From Propionibacteriaceae bacterium (GTDB taxonomy: Bacteria; Actinomycetota; Actinomycetes; Propionibacteriales; Propionibacteriaceae), in assembly GCA_031265875.1 (NCBI GenBank), contig JAISCA010000051.1:1-64000 (forward strand): a DNA stretch of 64,000 nucleotides, read 5' to 3'. Shown in pieces: positions 15,567 to 24,794 of this stretch. The translations under genes and the position numbers were made by a program. Position 1 is the first letter of the stretch, and each line of letters begins with the position of its first letter. A model generated the notes under the pieces. It had not been told where the DNA came from and did not search any database. It saw only the letters and a program-made list of their open reading frames with translations.

Positions 15567-16743
15567 CCAACTACTGCCGGTCGAGCTAGAGGAGCGCGCC
15601 CCGGACGACCTGTCCCAGCTCTTGACGGCCGACCGGGTGGCCGATCCGGTGGACGCCTCCCGGGCAGCCGACGCCCAGCCGGCCGCCCGGGGAGTCCCAC
15701 CCAAGCCAGCGGAACAGTCGGAGCAGCCGGTCCAGCTGGGTCCGTCAACCCAGTCCGATCGGGCGGCCCGGCCCGATCGATCGGACTCGGCCGCCCGAGC
15801 GGATCAGCCCGTCCAACGGTCCGCTCGGGCCGGCCGGCCGGGCCGTAACTTGGGTGACATCGGTTGGCGGGGCCTGACCCTGGCCGCCGCCGTCACCACG
15901 GTGCTGGCCCTGGGCTCGGTGATGGCCTTCCTGGCTCTGGAGGGCGCCCCGGCCGTGGCCGGCGACGCCACCGATCTGCCGGCCCAGGCCCCGGACATCT
16001 GGGCCTTGACCTGGCCCCTGTTGTTCGGCTCGGCTTGGGTCTCCGGCCTGGCCCTGGCGGTGGCCGCCCCGGTCGGCGTCGGCATCGCCCTCTTCAGCGT
16101 CCTGATCGCCCGCCGGCGGTTGGGTGGCTGGTTGGGAGCCTCCATCGACATCTTGGCGGCGGTGCCGTCGGTCGTCTACGGCCTCTGGGGCCTGACCGTG
16201 CTGGCGCCGCTGGTGGCACCGGCCTACGCTTGGGTGGCCGACCGGCTGGGTTGGATCCCCTTCCTAGCCGGGCCGGCCTCGGCCACCGGCCGGACGGTCC
16301 TGACGGCGGCCATGGTGCTGGCCGTCATGGTCCTGCCCCTGGTGGCCTCCCTGTCACGCGAGGTCATCCGCTTGGTCCCCTCCAACCTGATCGAGGGAGC
16401 CCTGGCCCTGGGAGCGACGCGCTGGGAGATGATCCGCCTAGTCGTCTTGCCTCAAGCCCGCTCCGGCATCACCGCCGGCGTCATGCTGGCTTTGGGCCGG
16501 GCCTTGGGCGAGACCATGGCGGTGGCCATGGTGCTGTCGCCCACCCCCTTCCTGATCTCCTTCCACCTGCTGCGGTCGGAGAATCCCGGCACGGTGGCCA
16601 GCTTCATCGCCCAGAACTTCCCCGAGGCGCACGGCCTGGAGACCAACGCCCTGATCTGGTTGGGGCTGGTCCTATTCGCCTTGACCTTCCTCATCAACAG
16701 CCTGGCCCGCACCCTGGTCCGACCCAAGGGAGGCACGACATGA
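15550..16743 (+). CDS. pstC: Phosphate ABC transporter permease PstC
   Basis: This 397-residue permease has about six helices after residue 108. The EAA loop ([25 protein letters not shown]) and the GRALGETMAVAMV motif are those of PstC. The first 100 residues are a disordered Pro/Ala/Gln/Arg-rich extension not found in typical PstC (about 300 residues). The start I accept is TTG within pstS; a later start is possible because the extension is not conserved. It overlaps pstA by ATGA. Confidence 0.9.
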   Translation: MTAFADQLLPVELEERAPDDLSQLLTADRVADPVDASRAADAQPAARGVPPKPAEQSEQPVQLGPSTQSDRAARPDRSDSAARADQPVQRSARAGRPGRNLGDIGWRGLTLAAAVTTVLALGSVMAFLALEGAPAVAGDATDLPAQAPDIWALTWPLLFGSAWVSGLALAVAAPVGVGIALFSVLIARRRLGGWLGASIDILAAVPSVVYGLWGLTVLAPLVAPAYAWVADRLGWIPFLAGPASATGRTVLTAAMVLAVMVLPLVASLSREVIRLVPSNLIEGALALGATRWEMIRLVVLPQARSGITAGVMLALGRALGETMAVAMVLSPTPFLISFHLLRSENPGTVASFIAQNFPEAHGLETNALIWLGLVLFALTFLINSLARTLVRPKGGTT

Positions 16744-17738
16744 CCGGCCTCGACCTGATCGAAGTGGATTCACCCGTGACCGGCTCGACCGGATCTAGCC
16801 TCGCCCCCGGCCGGGCCCAAGCGCTTTGGCGGTCGTCCCAGCCGCTGGCGTCGACCCGCCGCCAGCGCCGCCGCCGGATCAAGGACCGCGCCATGACGGC
16901 CGCCCTGGCCGCCTGCGCCCTGATCGCCGCTGTGCCCTTGGTCTCACTGCTTTGGACCACCGTCAGCCACGGTCTGGCCCGCCTCGATCCGACCTTCTTC
17001 AACCAGTCCATGCGCGGCGTGGCCGGGGTCGGCGGCGGCGCCCTGCACGCCATCTGGGGCAGCGTTCTAATAACTCTGGCGGCCACCGCCTTGGCCGCCC
17101 CCGTCGGGCTGGGCACCGCCCTCTGGCTGGTCGAGTGCGCCGACCGCAGCCGCTCGGCCCTGACCAGCGGCCTGGCCCGAGCGGTCCGAGCCGTGGTCGG
17201 GGTCACCGCCGGCATCCCCTCCATCGTGGCCGGCCTCTTCGTCTACGCCTTGATCGCTTTAGTGGCCGGGCCGGGTTACCGCAGCGGCTTAGCCGGCGCC
17301 ATCGCCCTGGCCGTCATCATGACACCGGTGGTGGAGAGCGCCTGCGAGGAAGTCTTAGCCCGGGTGCCGGGCGAATTACGCGAAGGCGCCCTGGCCCTGG
17401 GCGCGCCGCAGTGGCGCTGCGTCACCAGCGTGATCCTGCCGACGGCCCGGCCGGGCGTGATCTCCGGCGTCCTGCTGGGGGTCTCGCGCGTGGTCGGCGA
17501 AACGGCCCCGCTGCTGCTGGTGGCCGGCTTCACCGACTCCATGAACCTGAATCTGCTGGACGGCCGGATGGCCTCCCTACCCGTCTACATCTACTCCCAG
17601 TGGCAGAACAAGGGGGTCCAGGCCGCCGCCTACGACGCCCGCGCCTGGACCGCCGCCCTAGTGCTGGTCGCCCTGGTCCTGGCCCTGCACTTGACCGCCC
17701 GGCTGAGCGCCCGCTGGGCCACCCGTAAGGAGCATTGA
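16740..17738 (+). CDS. pstA: Phosphate ABC transporter permease PstA
   Basis: This 332-residue permease follows pstC with a four-base ATGA overlap. After an arginine-rich cytoplasmic N-terminus (to about 48) it has six helices, the EAA loop [25 protein letters not shown] and the [14 protein letters not shown] motif. Four TTA leucine codons fall within about 120 bases (17259, 17289, 17355, 17376), which is unusual in DNA of this composition. Frame and start are fixed by the overlap with pstC. Confidence 0.92.
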   Translation: MTGLDLIEVDSPVTGSTGSSLAPGRAQALWRSSQPLASTRRQRRRRIKDRAMTAALAACALIAAVPLVSLLWTTVSHGLARLDPTFFNQSMRGVAGVGGGALHAIWGSVLITLAATALAAPVGLGTALWLVECADRSRSALTSGLARAVRAVVGVTAGIPSIVAGLFVYALIALVAGPGYRSGLAGAIALAVIMTPVVESACEEVLARVPGELREGALALGAPQWRCVTSVILPTARPGVISGVLLGVSRVVGETAPLLLVAGFTDSMNLNLLDGRMASLPVYIYSQWQNKGVQAAAYDARAWTAALVLVALVLALHLTARLSARWATRKEH

Positions 17739-17739
17739 C

Positions 17740-18516
17740 ATGAGCCATCTCCAACTCGACCGAGTCAGCGCCTACTACGGCGCCTTCCAGGCTGTGGCCG
17801 ACGTCAGCCTCAACATCGAGCCGTGTTCCATCACCGCTCTGATCGGCCCCTCCGGCTGTGGCAAGTCCACTCTGCTGAGGACCATCAACCGGCTGCACGA
17901 GACCATCCCGGGGGCCCGCGTGACCGGTGACGTGCGCCTGAACGGCCAGGACGTCTTGGGACCGGGCAGCGATCCGGTCGAGGTCAGGAGCCGGGTCGGC
18001 ATGGTTTTCCAGCGGGCCAATCCCTTCCCCACCATGTCGATCAGCGAGAACGTCCTGGCCGGAGTCAAGCTACGCGGCCGCCGGCTGGCTCCGAAACAGG
18101 CCGAGCAAGTGGTGGAGCGGTCGCTCAAAGCGGCCAACCTGTGGCAGGAGACCAAGGACCGCTTGAAGAAGTCCGGCGCCGGCTTGTCCGGCGGCCAACA
18201 GCAGCGCCTCTGCATCGCCCGCGCCATCGCCGTCCAGCCGGAGGTGCTGCTGATGGACGAGCCCTGCTCCGCCCTCGACCCGGCTTCGACGGCGGCCATC
18301 GAAGAGCTGATGGTGACGCTGAAGTCGGATTACACGGTGGTGGTGGTGACGCACAATCTGGCCCAAGCCGCCCGCGTCTCCGATCAGACCGCCTTCATGT
18401 CGGTCGATCGGGCCGGCCAGCCCGGTCGTCTGATCGAACACGGCTCGACCGTCAGCCTGTTCAACGCTCCGACCCAGACGGCCACCTGTGACTACATCGC
18501 CGGCAAGTTCGGCTGA
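17740..18516 (+). CDS. pstB: Phosphate ABC transporter ATPase PstB
   Basis: This 258-residue ATPase energises phosphate uptake. Walker A is GPSGCGKST, the Q loop lies in VFQRANPFP, the signature is [14 protein letters not shown], Walker B is [12 protein letters not shown] and the switch histidine is in VVTHNLAQA. Length is standard. It starts one base after the pstA stop and is followed by a 54-bp gap to the kinase gene. No phoU gene follows, unlike many pst operons. Confidence 0.95.
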   Translation: MSHLQLDRVSAYYGAFQAVADVSLNIEPCSITALIGPSGCGKSTLLRTINRLHETIPGARVTGDVRLNGQDVLGPGSDPVEVRSRVGMVFQRANPFPTMSISENVLAGVKLRGRRLAPKQAEQVVERSLKAANLWQETKDRLKKSGAGLSGGQQQRLCIARAIAVQPEVLLMDEPCSALDPASTAAIEELMVTLKSDYTVVVVTHNLAQAARVSDQTAFMSVDRAGQPGRLIEHGSTVSLFNAPTQTATCDYIAGKFG

Positions 18517-18570
18517 GGCGCGACCAGCCGGCCGACCGACCGACGACCGACCATTCGAAGGAGAGGCGCC

Positions 18571-19662
18571 GTGCAGCCTAGACTGAGAACGATGGGCACG
18601 AAGAAGAGGTCGCCGGTGCCGAGACGGGCGCTGGAAGCGATTCGCGCCTTCGGCGGCCATTCGGTGGTGGTGACGCCCAATTTCCAGGTGGTCTATCAGT
18701 CGCCCGAGGCGCATGACCTGCCCATCGTGATGGGGCAGGTCCTGACCCATCCCAAGTTGGTCCAGTTGGCCCGAGCGGCCTGGCGTCAGGGCCAAGCCAT
18801 CGTCCACCACCAGAAGTTCACCGATCTAGGCCCGATCGAGCAGGCCGAGGTCTCCGCCACCAAGCTGGCCGGGCGTTGCGTCCTACTGACCGTGACCGAC
18901 TTGACCGCCACCATGCGCACCGAACAGGTCCGGCACGAGCTGATATCGAACATCGGCCACGAGTTGCGCACGCCGGTGGCGGCGGTCCAAGTCATCGCCG
19001 AGACCCTCGACGTGGCCAAGGACGACCCAGCGGCGGTGGAACGCTTCTCCGGCCGGCTCAAGGTCGAGGCGGAACGCATGGGCCGCCTGATCGAGGACAT
19101 CCTGGCCCTGGCCGTGGCTCAGGACCGCAACACCGAGCGTTTCACCCTGGTCGACCTGGCCGACGTGGTGGCCGAGGCCTGCCAGCACGAGGCCACCCGG
19201 GCCCAGTCCGAAGACATCACCATCGACGTCATCACGGCGGTCGGACCGGTCGAAGTCATGGGCGACCCCTCCGCCTTGGTCACAGCGGTGGACAACCTGC
19301 TCGACAACGCCGTCAGTTATTCAGCGCGCGGTTCTAGGATCGAGGTCAGCCTGACCGTCGACCAGGCCTTGGGCCAGGGGGCCATCGCGGTGGCCGACTA
19401 TGGCATCGGCATCGACCCCGGCGACCAAGCCCGTATCTTCGAACGCTTCTATCGCTCCGACCGGGCCCGCTCGCGCCGGACCGGCGGCACCGGCCTGGGC
19501 TTGGCCATCGTCAAGAACATCGCCCTCGGCCACAGCGGCACCGTCAGCGTGCGCTCGCGCCCCGGCCTGGGATCGACCTTCACCGTCACCTTGCCGCTGG
19601 CGGCCAGCGATCCGGCCCGATCCGCGCCGACACCAGATCCGGAGCAGGAGACCGACAATTGA
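18571..19662 (+). CDS. phoR: Phosphate-type sensor kinase (SenX3/PhoR-like), soluble
   Basis: This 363-residue histidine kinase starts with GTG after GGAGAGGCGCC. A PAS-like region (about 28-112) leads into HisKA with phospho-acceptor H130 (NIGHELRTPV), then HATPase_c with N box LLDNAVSYS, and the loops GIGI and TGGTGLGLAIVK. SenX3/PhoR proteins normally begin with two membrane helices, but none is visible here, so the kinase appears cytosolic and would read phosphate through the Pst transporter. The regulator gene overlaps its stop by four bases. Placement directly behind pstB supports the phosphate role. Confidence 0.87.
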   Translation: MQPRLRTMGTKKRSPVPRRALEAIRAFGGHSVVVTPNFQVVYQSPEAHDLPIVMGQVLTHPKLVQLARAAWRQGQAIVHHQKFTDLGPIEQAEVSATKLAGRCVLLTVTDLTATMRTEQVRHELISNIGHELRTPVAAVQVIAETLDVAKDDPAAVERFSGRLKVEAERMGRLIEDILALAVAQDRNTERFTLVDLADVVAEACQHEATRAQSEDITIDVITAVGPVEVMGDPSALVTAVDNLLDNAVSYSARGSRIEVSLTVDQALGQGAIAVADYGIGIDPGDQARIFERFYRSDRARSRRTGGTGLGLAIVKNIALGHSGTVSVRSRPGLGSTFTVTLPLAASDPARSAPTPDPEQETDN

Positions 19663-20348
19663 GCGATGTCTTACTGGTCGAGGACGACGACACCCTCCGT
19701 GAGGCCCTGGCCTACCTGTTGCGCCGGGAGGGCCACGACGTGCGCGCCGCCGCCGACGGTCCGGCCGCCCTCGACGCCTTCGCCCAGCGCCAGCCCGACG
19801 TCATCTTGCTCGACCTCATGCTGCCCGGCGTGGACGGGGCCGAGGTCTGCCGCCGCGTGCGGCGCCAGTCGGATGTGCCGATCCTGATCCTGACGGCCAA
19901 GAACGCCGAAGCCGACATCGTCTTGGGGCTGGAGCTGGGGGCCGACGACTACGTCACCAAGCCCTTCTCCACCCCCGAGCTGCTGGCCCGGGTGCGCTCG
20001 GCCATCCGCCGGGGCCGCCCTCGCGCCACCGCCGCGCCCGATCCTGAACCGCTGACCGCCTGCGGCGTCAGCTTGGACGTGGAACGCCACCGCGCCACCG
20101 TCGACGGCGTCGAAGTGACCTTGCCCCTGAAAGAGTTCCAGCTCCTGGAATTGCTCTTGCGCAACGCCGGCCGGGCCCTGACCCGACGCCAATTGGTCGA
20201 CCGGGTCTGGGGCTCGGACTACGTCGGCGACACCAAGACCTTGGACGTGCACATCCGTCGGCTACGAGCCAAGATTGAGCCCGACCCGGCCCACCCCCGC
20301 CGTCTGCTCACCGTCCGTGGATTGGGCTACCGGATGGAGGACGACTGA
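19659..20348 (+). CDS. phoP: Phosphate-type response regulator (RegX3/PhoP-like)
   Basis: This 229-residue OmpR-family regulator has a receiver domain (acidic D9-D11, phospho-acceptor D52 in LLDLMLPGVDG, K in YVTKPFS) and a winged-helix domain (about 130-226; RQLVDRVWGSDYVGDTKTLDVHIRRLRAKIE). The start is TTG overlapping the kinase stop (TTGA). It is expected to act on PHO-box sites such as the one proposed in front of pstS, giving autoregulation of the whole cluster. Confidence 0.92.
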   Translation: MSDVLLVEDDDTLREALAYLLRREGHDVRAAADGPAALDAFAQRQPDVILLDLMLPGVDGAEVCRRVRRQSDVPILILTAKNAEADIVLGLELGADDYVTKPFSTPELLARVRSAIRRGRPRATAAPDPEPLTACGVSLDVERHRATVDGVEVTLPLKEFQLLELLLRNAGRALTRRQLVDRVWGSDYVGDTKTLDVHIRRLRAKIEPDPAHPRRLLTVRGLGYRMEDD

Positions 20349-20516
20349 GACCTCCGACCCCAACCGCTCAGTCAGGTCTGCGCCGTGTCCCCTCGGCTGA
20401 GGCCTGGGTGGGATGGGCGGGACGCCCGGCCAGGCGGAGGAGAGGCGCCCGACGCCCGCTCCGGCGCGCGGCCATAGCGCCATCCAATCGGGGTCCGCGG
20501 CACTAGCCTGACCGTC

Positions 20517-21818
20517 ATGCACACCCACACGCCCGGCGCCGCTAGCGCGCCGGCCAGCCGCCGCAGCCGTTTGTGGTTGACCGTTCTGATGGCCGGGCTG
20601 CTGCTGCCCACCTTGGTCGGCCTGGTCCTGCTCTGGCCCAGCGCCGACCAGCGGCCGGCGCCGACGCCCTACCTCTACAACGGAGCCAGCTACGCCTTCG
20701 GCCAGGTCACGGCGGTGCATCCCGAGCGGGACAGGGACCAGGTCGAGGTCAAGCTGGACGGCAGTGGGCTGATCGTCAGCGTCATGCCCAACCCGGACGT
20801 GCCCCTGGACAGCTTCGACCCGGGCGACCGGCTGCGGCTGATGTACCTGCCGGAGGCGGCCGCCAGCGGCAGCCCGTATCTCTTCGTCGACTTCGAGCGC
20901 TCCCGGCCGATGTGGCTGTTGGCCATCGGCTTCGCCGTCGTGGTGTTGGCGGTGGCCCGGCTCAAGGGACTGGCCGCCCTGGTCGGCCTGGTGGCCGCTC
21001 TGGCTTTGATCTGGTTCTTCTTGCTGCCCGCCCTGATGGCCGGTCGCGACCCCCTGGCGTTGGCTCTGGTGACGGCCAGCGCCGTCCTCTTCCTGGTCGT
21101 GTACCTAGCCCACGGCGTCTCGGTCAAATCGACCACCGCCCTGCTCGGCACCTTCGCCGGGGTCGCCATCGTGGCCGGCCTGGCCCGCTGGGCCATCCCC
21201 GGGGCCAATCTGATCCCCAGCACGGACGAGAACATGGCCCACCTGGCCAACACCGTGCCCGGCCTGGACCCCCGCGGCGTCCTGCTCTGCGGCCTGGTCC
21301 TGGCCGGCGTCGGCGTCCTCAACGACGTCACCATCACCCAGGCCTCAGCCGTCTGGGAGTTGCGCGCCGCCGCCCCCACCGCCACCAGGCGCGACCTTTT
21401 CACCCGGGCCATGCGAATCGGCCGCGACCACATCGCGTCGACGGTGTACACCATCGCTTTCGCCTACGTCGGCGGAGCCTTGGGCGTCTTGACTCTGGCC
21501 GCCACCTACGACCACCGGCTGGGCGACCTGCTGACCTTCAACGACATCGCCCAGGAGTTGGTCGGCATTCTGGTGGCCTCGATCGGCTTGGTCCTGGCCA
21601 TCCCCGTCACCACCGCCATCGCCGCCTGGCTGGCCGACCAACCGGCCGCCTCAGTGACCGCCCCCAAGACTGCGCTGACGATCAACGCTGACTCCGTCCT
21701 CGCCCAAGAGATCAGAGACGGCCTGGCCGACTTGGCAGCGGGCCGGGGCCTGAGCCAAGAGGAACTGACTGAGATGCTGACTGCCGCCGGGGTGCTGCCG
21801 GGCGCCGCCGACGCTTGA
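20517..21818 (+). CDS. YibE/F family membrane protein
   Basis: This 433-residue protein has one N-terminal helix, an extracytoplasmic domain of about 90 residues (YLYNGASYAFGQVTAVHPERDRDQVEVKLDG, an OB-like beta region), then about seven helices. The YibE/F signature GVLNDVTITQASAVWEL is clear, as is the VYLAHGVSVKSTTALLG stretch. The C-terminal 60 residues are soluble with a short helical EELTEMLTAAGVLPG tail. Function in the family is not established. It stands alone, 168 bp behind the phosphate regulator. Confidence 0.88.
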   Translation: MHTHTPGAASAPASRRSRLWLTVLMAGLLLPTLVGLVLLWPSADQRPAPTPYLYNGASYAFGQVTAVHPERDRDQVEVKLDGSGLIVSVMPNPDVPLDSFDPGDRLRLMYLPEAAASGSPYLFVDFERSRPMWLLAIGFAVVVLAVARLKGLAALVGLVAALALIWFFLLPALMAGRDPLALALVTASAVLFLVVYLAHGVSVKSTTALLGTFAGVAIVAGLARWAIPGANLIPSTDENMAHLANTVPGLDPRGVLLCGLVLAGVGVLNDVTITQASAVWELRAAAPTATRRDLFTRAMRIGRDHIASTVYTIAFAYVGGALGVLTLAATYDHRLGDLLTFNDIAQELVGILVASIGLVLAIPVTTAIAAWLADQPAASVTAPKTALTINADSVLAQEIRDGLADLAAGRGLSQEELTEMLTAAGVLPGAADA

Positions 21819-21920
21819 CCCTTCCGGTCCCGGCCCGGCGGCCGTCGCCGGATTGGCGTAAGGTCCATCCAACGGTGGTGGACCGTCCAGCCGCCACCCC
21901 GATCCGACGAGGAGAAGACG

Positions 21921-22238
21921 TTGTACCGTTCATTGCTCTACCTGAACGTCAAACCGGGCCAGACCGAGGCCTTGATCGAGTGGTACAAGGAGGTCGACTC
22001 GCTGGGCATGGCGGTGCGGCTGGCCGGCTGCGTCTCGACCGAGATCTACCCCCTGCCCGACCAGCCCGACCGCCTGCTGGTGACCGCGCTGTGGCGCGAC
22101 CGCGACGACTACCAAGGTTGGGTCGACCACCCCTACCGCAAGCAACTGACAGCGGGTATCAACCAGTACATCGACGACTCTTTCACCGAGCAGTCGAAGG
22201 GCCTGCTGCTGAGCAGCCTGCTGTCGGCCCCGAACTAG
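21921..22238 (+). CDS. Antibiotic biosynthesis monooxygenase (ABM) domain protein
   Basis: This 105-residue protein has the ferredoxin-like ABM fold: MYRSLLYLNVKPGQTEALIEWYKEV, TEIYPLPDQPDRLLVTALWRDRDDYQGWVDHPYRKQL. Such domains act on quinone or polyketide-like substrates or serve other roles; a heme-degrading activity cannot be assumed. It starts with TTG after GAGGAGAAGACG. The TAG stop codon lies within the CTAG at the left end of the foldback element, which is noteworthy because the convergent MFS gene ends in the CTAG at the other end. Confidence 0.8.
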   Translation: MYRSLLYLNVKPGQTEALIEWYKEVDSLGMAVRLAGCVSTEIYPLPDQPDRLLVTALWRDRDDYQGWVDHPYRKQLTAGINQYIDDSFTEQSKGLLLSSLLSAPN

Positions 22239-22404
22239 TGTTGTGTTAGGGAAATGTCTGACGCTGCGCTGGGTCAGATGGGGCCTCTGGCGGCGTTGTC
22301 GGGCCCGTCTGAACACGTCCAGTGTTCAGACGACCCTCCGCCTGGCCAGACACCCCACCTGACCCATGCTCGCCTATCAACCATCTCCCTAACACGACAC
22401 TAGT
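22234..22404. mobile_element. 171-bp foldback (MITE-like) element
   Basis: The segment is a long imperfect palindrome. Its ends, ACTAGTGTTGTGTTAGGGA and the complement of the right end ACTAGTGTCGTGTTAGGGA, differ at one base in 19; matching continues inward to a perfect 11-bp stem (CGTCTGAACAC/GTGTTCAGACG, 22306-22332) around a 5-nt loop at the exact centre. No transposase is encoded. A CTAG at each end could be a 4-bp target duplication as made by IS5-group transposases. As RNA it would form a strong hairpin on either strand and serve as a bidirectional terminator. Confidence 0.75.
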
Positions 22405-23632
22405 TTCCCCCGCTCTGGGAGACCCGTCCGACCTGGCGGGTCAGATTACGGGAGCTGGCCAGCACGATCAGCATGGCGAGGACGGCGCCGGCCGACAGCA
22501 CCCAGTAGCCGGTGTGGGGGCCGTAGTGGTCGATCATCCAGCCGGAGGCGGCCGAGCCCAGGGCCAAGCCGATGGACAAGGCCACGTCGATCCAGGTCAG
22601 GCCCTCGGTCAGGCCGGAGGCCGGCACCAAGCGGGCCACTAAGGAGTTGCCGGTGATGAAGGTGGGCGAGATGGCCAGGCCGGACAGGGCCGAGACGATG
22701 GCCAAGGACCAGAACTGGTGGGCCAGCAGGAAGAGGACGGCCGGGCCGGCCACCAGCACGATGCCGATCACGAAACGCTCGGCCAGCGGTTTACGCCAGG
22801 CGTGGGAGCCATACCACAGCGCCCCCAGCATGGAGGCGGTCGAGCCGATGGCCATGATCGGGGCGGCCGCCCACTTGGCGCCCAGCTCCTCGCAGACCGC
22901 CACCATGGCGATGCCGTTGGAACCGAATTGGACGCCGACGCCGATGAAGGCCAGAGCCACCACCAGCACCCCGGGCCGGGCGATGACCGAGCCGGGCCGG
23001 GGCTGGCCGGGGGCCCGCCGCCGGACCGGCGGCTCGGTCTGACGTTGCCCCAGGAAGGACAGGCCGCCGCCCAGCAGGACCAAGACGATCAGACCGACGC
23101 CGGCTTGCGGCACCACCCCCACCCCGGGCCAGGCCCAGGTGGCCACGGCGGTGGCGATGGTGGGACCGAGCACGAAGGCGACGTCGTCGAACATCGACTC
23201 CAGGGCGTAGGCCGGTTGCAGGGCCGGGGTGGCGCCCAGCAGGTGGGTCCAGCGGGCCCGCACCATGGCCCCGACCCGGAAGACGGTCACGCCCATGACG
23301 GCGGCGATCGCGCACAGCGCTGGGCCGGGCAGGCGCCAGCTGGCGGCCAGGATCAAAGCCAGCGCGGCCACGACGTACAACCCGATCAAGGGACGGCCCA
23401 CCCGGGCCTGGCCCAAGCGGTCGATCAGACCGGCCACCAAGGGGGCGCAGACCGCCCCGGCGATGGTCATGGCGGCCACCACCTGCCCGGCCAGGGCGTA
23501 CTCCGAGTAGAGCCCGGACACCAGCAGGGTGACGGCGATACCGACCATGGAGTTGGCGAACCGGGTGATCAGACCGGCCCCGCAGAAGCGCTTGGCGCCC
23601 GGCAGGGCCAGGACCTCTAGGTAGGCTCGCAC
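22400..23632 (-). CDS. MFS transporter
   Basis: This 410-residue carrier has about twelve helices and resembles drug/metabolite exporters of the major facilitator group: RFANSMVGIAVTLLVSGLYSEYALAGQVVAAMTIAGAVCAPLVAGLIDRLGQAR near the N-terminus contains the helix 2-3 loop. The substrate is unknown. The TAG stop is in the right-hand CTAG of the foldback element. A LacI-type palindromic operator (23664-23683) lies 32 bp upstream of its start codon, so repression by a LacI-family protein is likely. Confidence 0.88.
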   Translation of the reverse strand: MRAYLEVLALPGAKRFCGAGLITRFANSMVGIAVTLLVSGLYSEYALAGQVVAAMTIAGAVCAPLVAGLIDRLGQARVGRPLIGLYVVAALALILAASWRLPGPALCAIAAVMGVTVFRVGAMVRARWTHLLGATPALQPAYALESMFDDVAFVLGPTIATAVATWAWPGVGVVPQAGVGLIVLVLLGGGLSFLGQRQTEPPVRRRAPGQPRPGSVIARPGVLVVALAFIGVGVQFGSNGIAMVAVCEELGAKWAAAPIMAIGSTASMLGALWYGSHAWRKPLAERFVIGIVLVAGPAVLFLLAHQFWSLAIVSALSGLAISPTFITGNSLVARLVPASGLTEGLTWIDVALSIGLALGSAASGWMIDHYGPHTGYWVLSAGAVLAMLIVLASSRNLTRQVGRVSQSGGN

Positions 23633-23663
23633 GACGCACCATTGTTCCAGACGACCGACTCCA

Positions 23664-23683
23664 CAGTGGAACCGGTTCCACTG
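23664..23683. promoter_or_regulatory. LacI-family operator (20-bp perfect palindrome)
   Basis: CAGTGGAACCGGTTCCACTG is a perfect palindrome with a central CpG and fits the LacI-family consensus TGNAANCGNTTNCA. It lies 32 bp upstream of the MFS gene on the minus strand. The LacI-family gene at 50661 is one candidate regulator, but it is 27 kb away. Confidence 0.6.
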
Positions 23684-23827
23684 GCGTCAGACAGCTGCCA
23701 GCCGAGCGCCGACGCGACCCGCGCCCGGCTTAACTCAGGCCTCGTCGGCGTCAGGGCCCGTGGGCGGAATCAGGCGGAATCAGAGCGACGCCGGCTCGGC
23801 TAAGCGAGACCGGCTTGCCGCTTGGAC

Positions 23828-24640
23828 TCAAGCCCCGTGGGTGGCGGGGTCGCCGCCGATGCGCTGGCCGGTGTCGAGCCGATCGATGTCGGCCACGTCC
23901 TGGTCCGACAGCTCGACCTGCTGGGCCTCGTAGTTCTCCTTCAGCCGGTCGACGGAGACAGTCTTGGGCATGCAGATGTAACCCTTGGCCAGATGCCAGG
24001 CGATCACGACCTGGGCCGGCGTGGCGCCGATACGTTGGGCGATGCGCTGGACGGTCGGCTGTTCCAGGTCTTGGGCCTTGCCCAAGGGGGCCCAAGACTC
24101 GATCGCGATCTGGCGGGCCTGGCAGTACTCCGCCACCTGGGCATTGCTGAAGCTGGGGTGCAGCTCGACCTGGTTGACGACCGGCACGGTGTCCGAGACC
24201 TCGGCTAGGACGTCGAGGTAGGCGGTGTGGAAATTAGACACCCCGACGCTCCGGACCAGGCCCCGGTCGCGCAGTTCGACTAGCTTGAGCCAGGTCTGAG
24301 GGTAGACGCCCTGAGTCGGCATCGGCCAGTGGATCAAGTAGAGGTCGACGTAGTCCAAGCCGAGCCGTTTCAAGGAGTCCTGCAGGGCGGCTGCGGGGTC
24401 GTCCATGTCGGTCCGCCACAGCTTGGTGGTGACGAAGACCTCCTGACGGGGCAGGCCGGCCCGCTCCAAGCCCTGCCCGACGCCGACCTCGTTCTGATAG
24501 GCGCTGGCGGTGTCGATGTGGCGGTAACCCAGCTGGAGGGCTTCGGCCACGATCCGGGCGACCAGCGAGTCCGGGGTGCGGTAAGTGCCCAGGCCGAGGC
24601 GGGGAATGGTGTGACCGTCGTTGAAAGTCAAAGTTGACAT
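23828..24640 (-). CDS. Aldo/keto reductase (AKR5-like)
   Basis: This 270-residue NADPH-dependent reductase has the catalytic tetrad D43 (RHIDTASAY), Y48, K73 (TTKLW) and H104 (LIHWP). The C-terminal coenzyme segment (CMPKTVSVDRLKENYEA) is intact. It resembles 2,5-diketo-D-gluconate reductases, though the true carbonyl substrate is open. The start is the ATG preceded by GGAGCACC; a longer frame to 24796 would run into the divergent regulator gene. Between the two divergent genes lie 154 bp that hold both promoters. Confidence 0.92.
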   Translation of the reverse strand: MSTLTFNDGHTIPRLGLGTYRTPDSLVARIVAEALQLGYRHIDTASAYQNEVGVGQGLERAGLPRQEVFVTTKLWRTDMDDPAAALQDSLKRLGLDYVDLYLIHWPMPTQGVYPQTWLKLVELRDRGLVRSVGVSNFHTAYLDVLAEVSDTVPVVNQVELHPSFSNAQVAEYCQARQIAIESWAPLGKAQDLEQPTVQRIAQRIGATPAQVVIAWHLAKGYICMPKTVSVDRLKENYEAQQVELSDQDVADIDRLDTGQRIGGDPATHGA

Positions 24641-24794
24641 GGTGCTCCAATCGAGGAGACCTGACCGCTGGAGCGAGTCAGGGGGCGGCTGCGGCTGACC
24701 GCCGGAGGCGGCCAGTCTATCGATCTGGATCCGACCCCTTGGAGAGCCGTCGAGCGGCCGAGACGAGCCCGAAGCGGTCGGCCATAATGGGACC

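Noticed and set aside
22256..22642. Small plus-strand frame across the right half of the foldback element
   Set aside because: It is antisense to the MFS gene and starts inside the palindrome; no transposase-like content.
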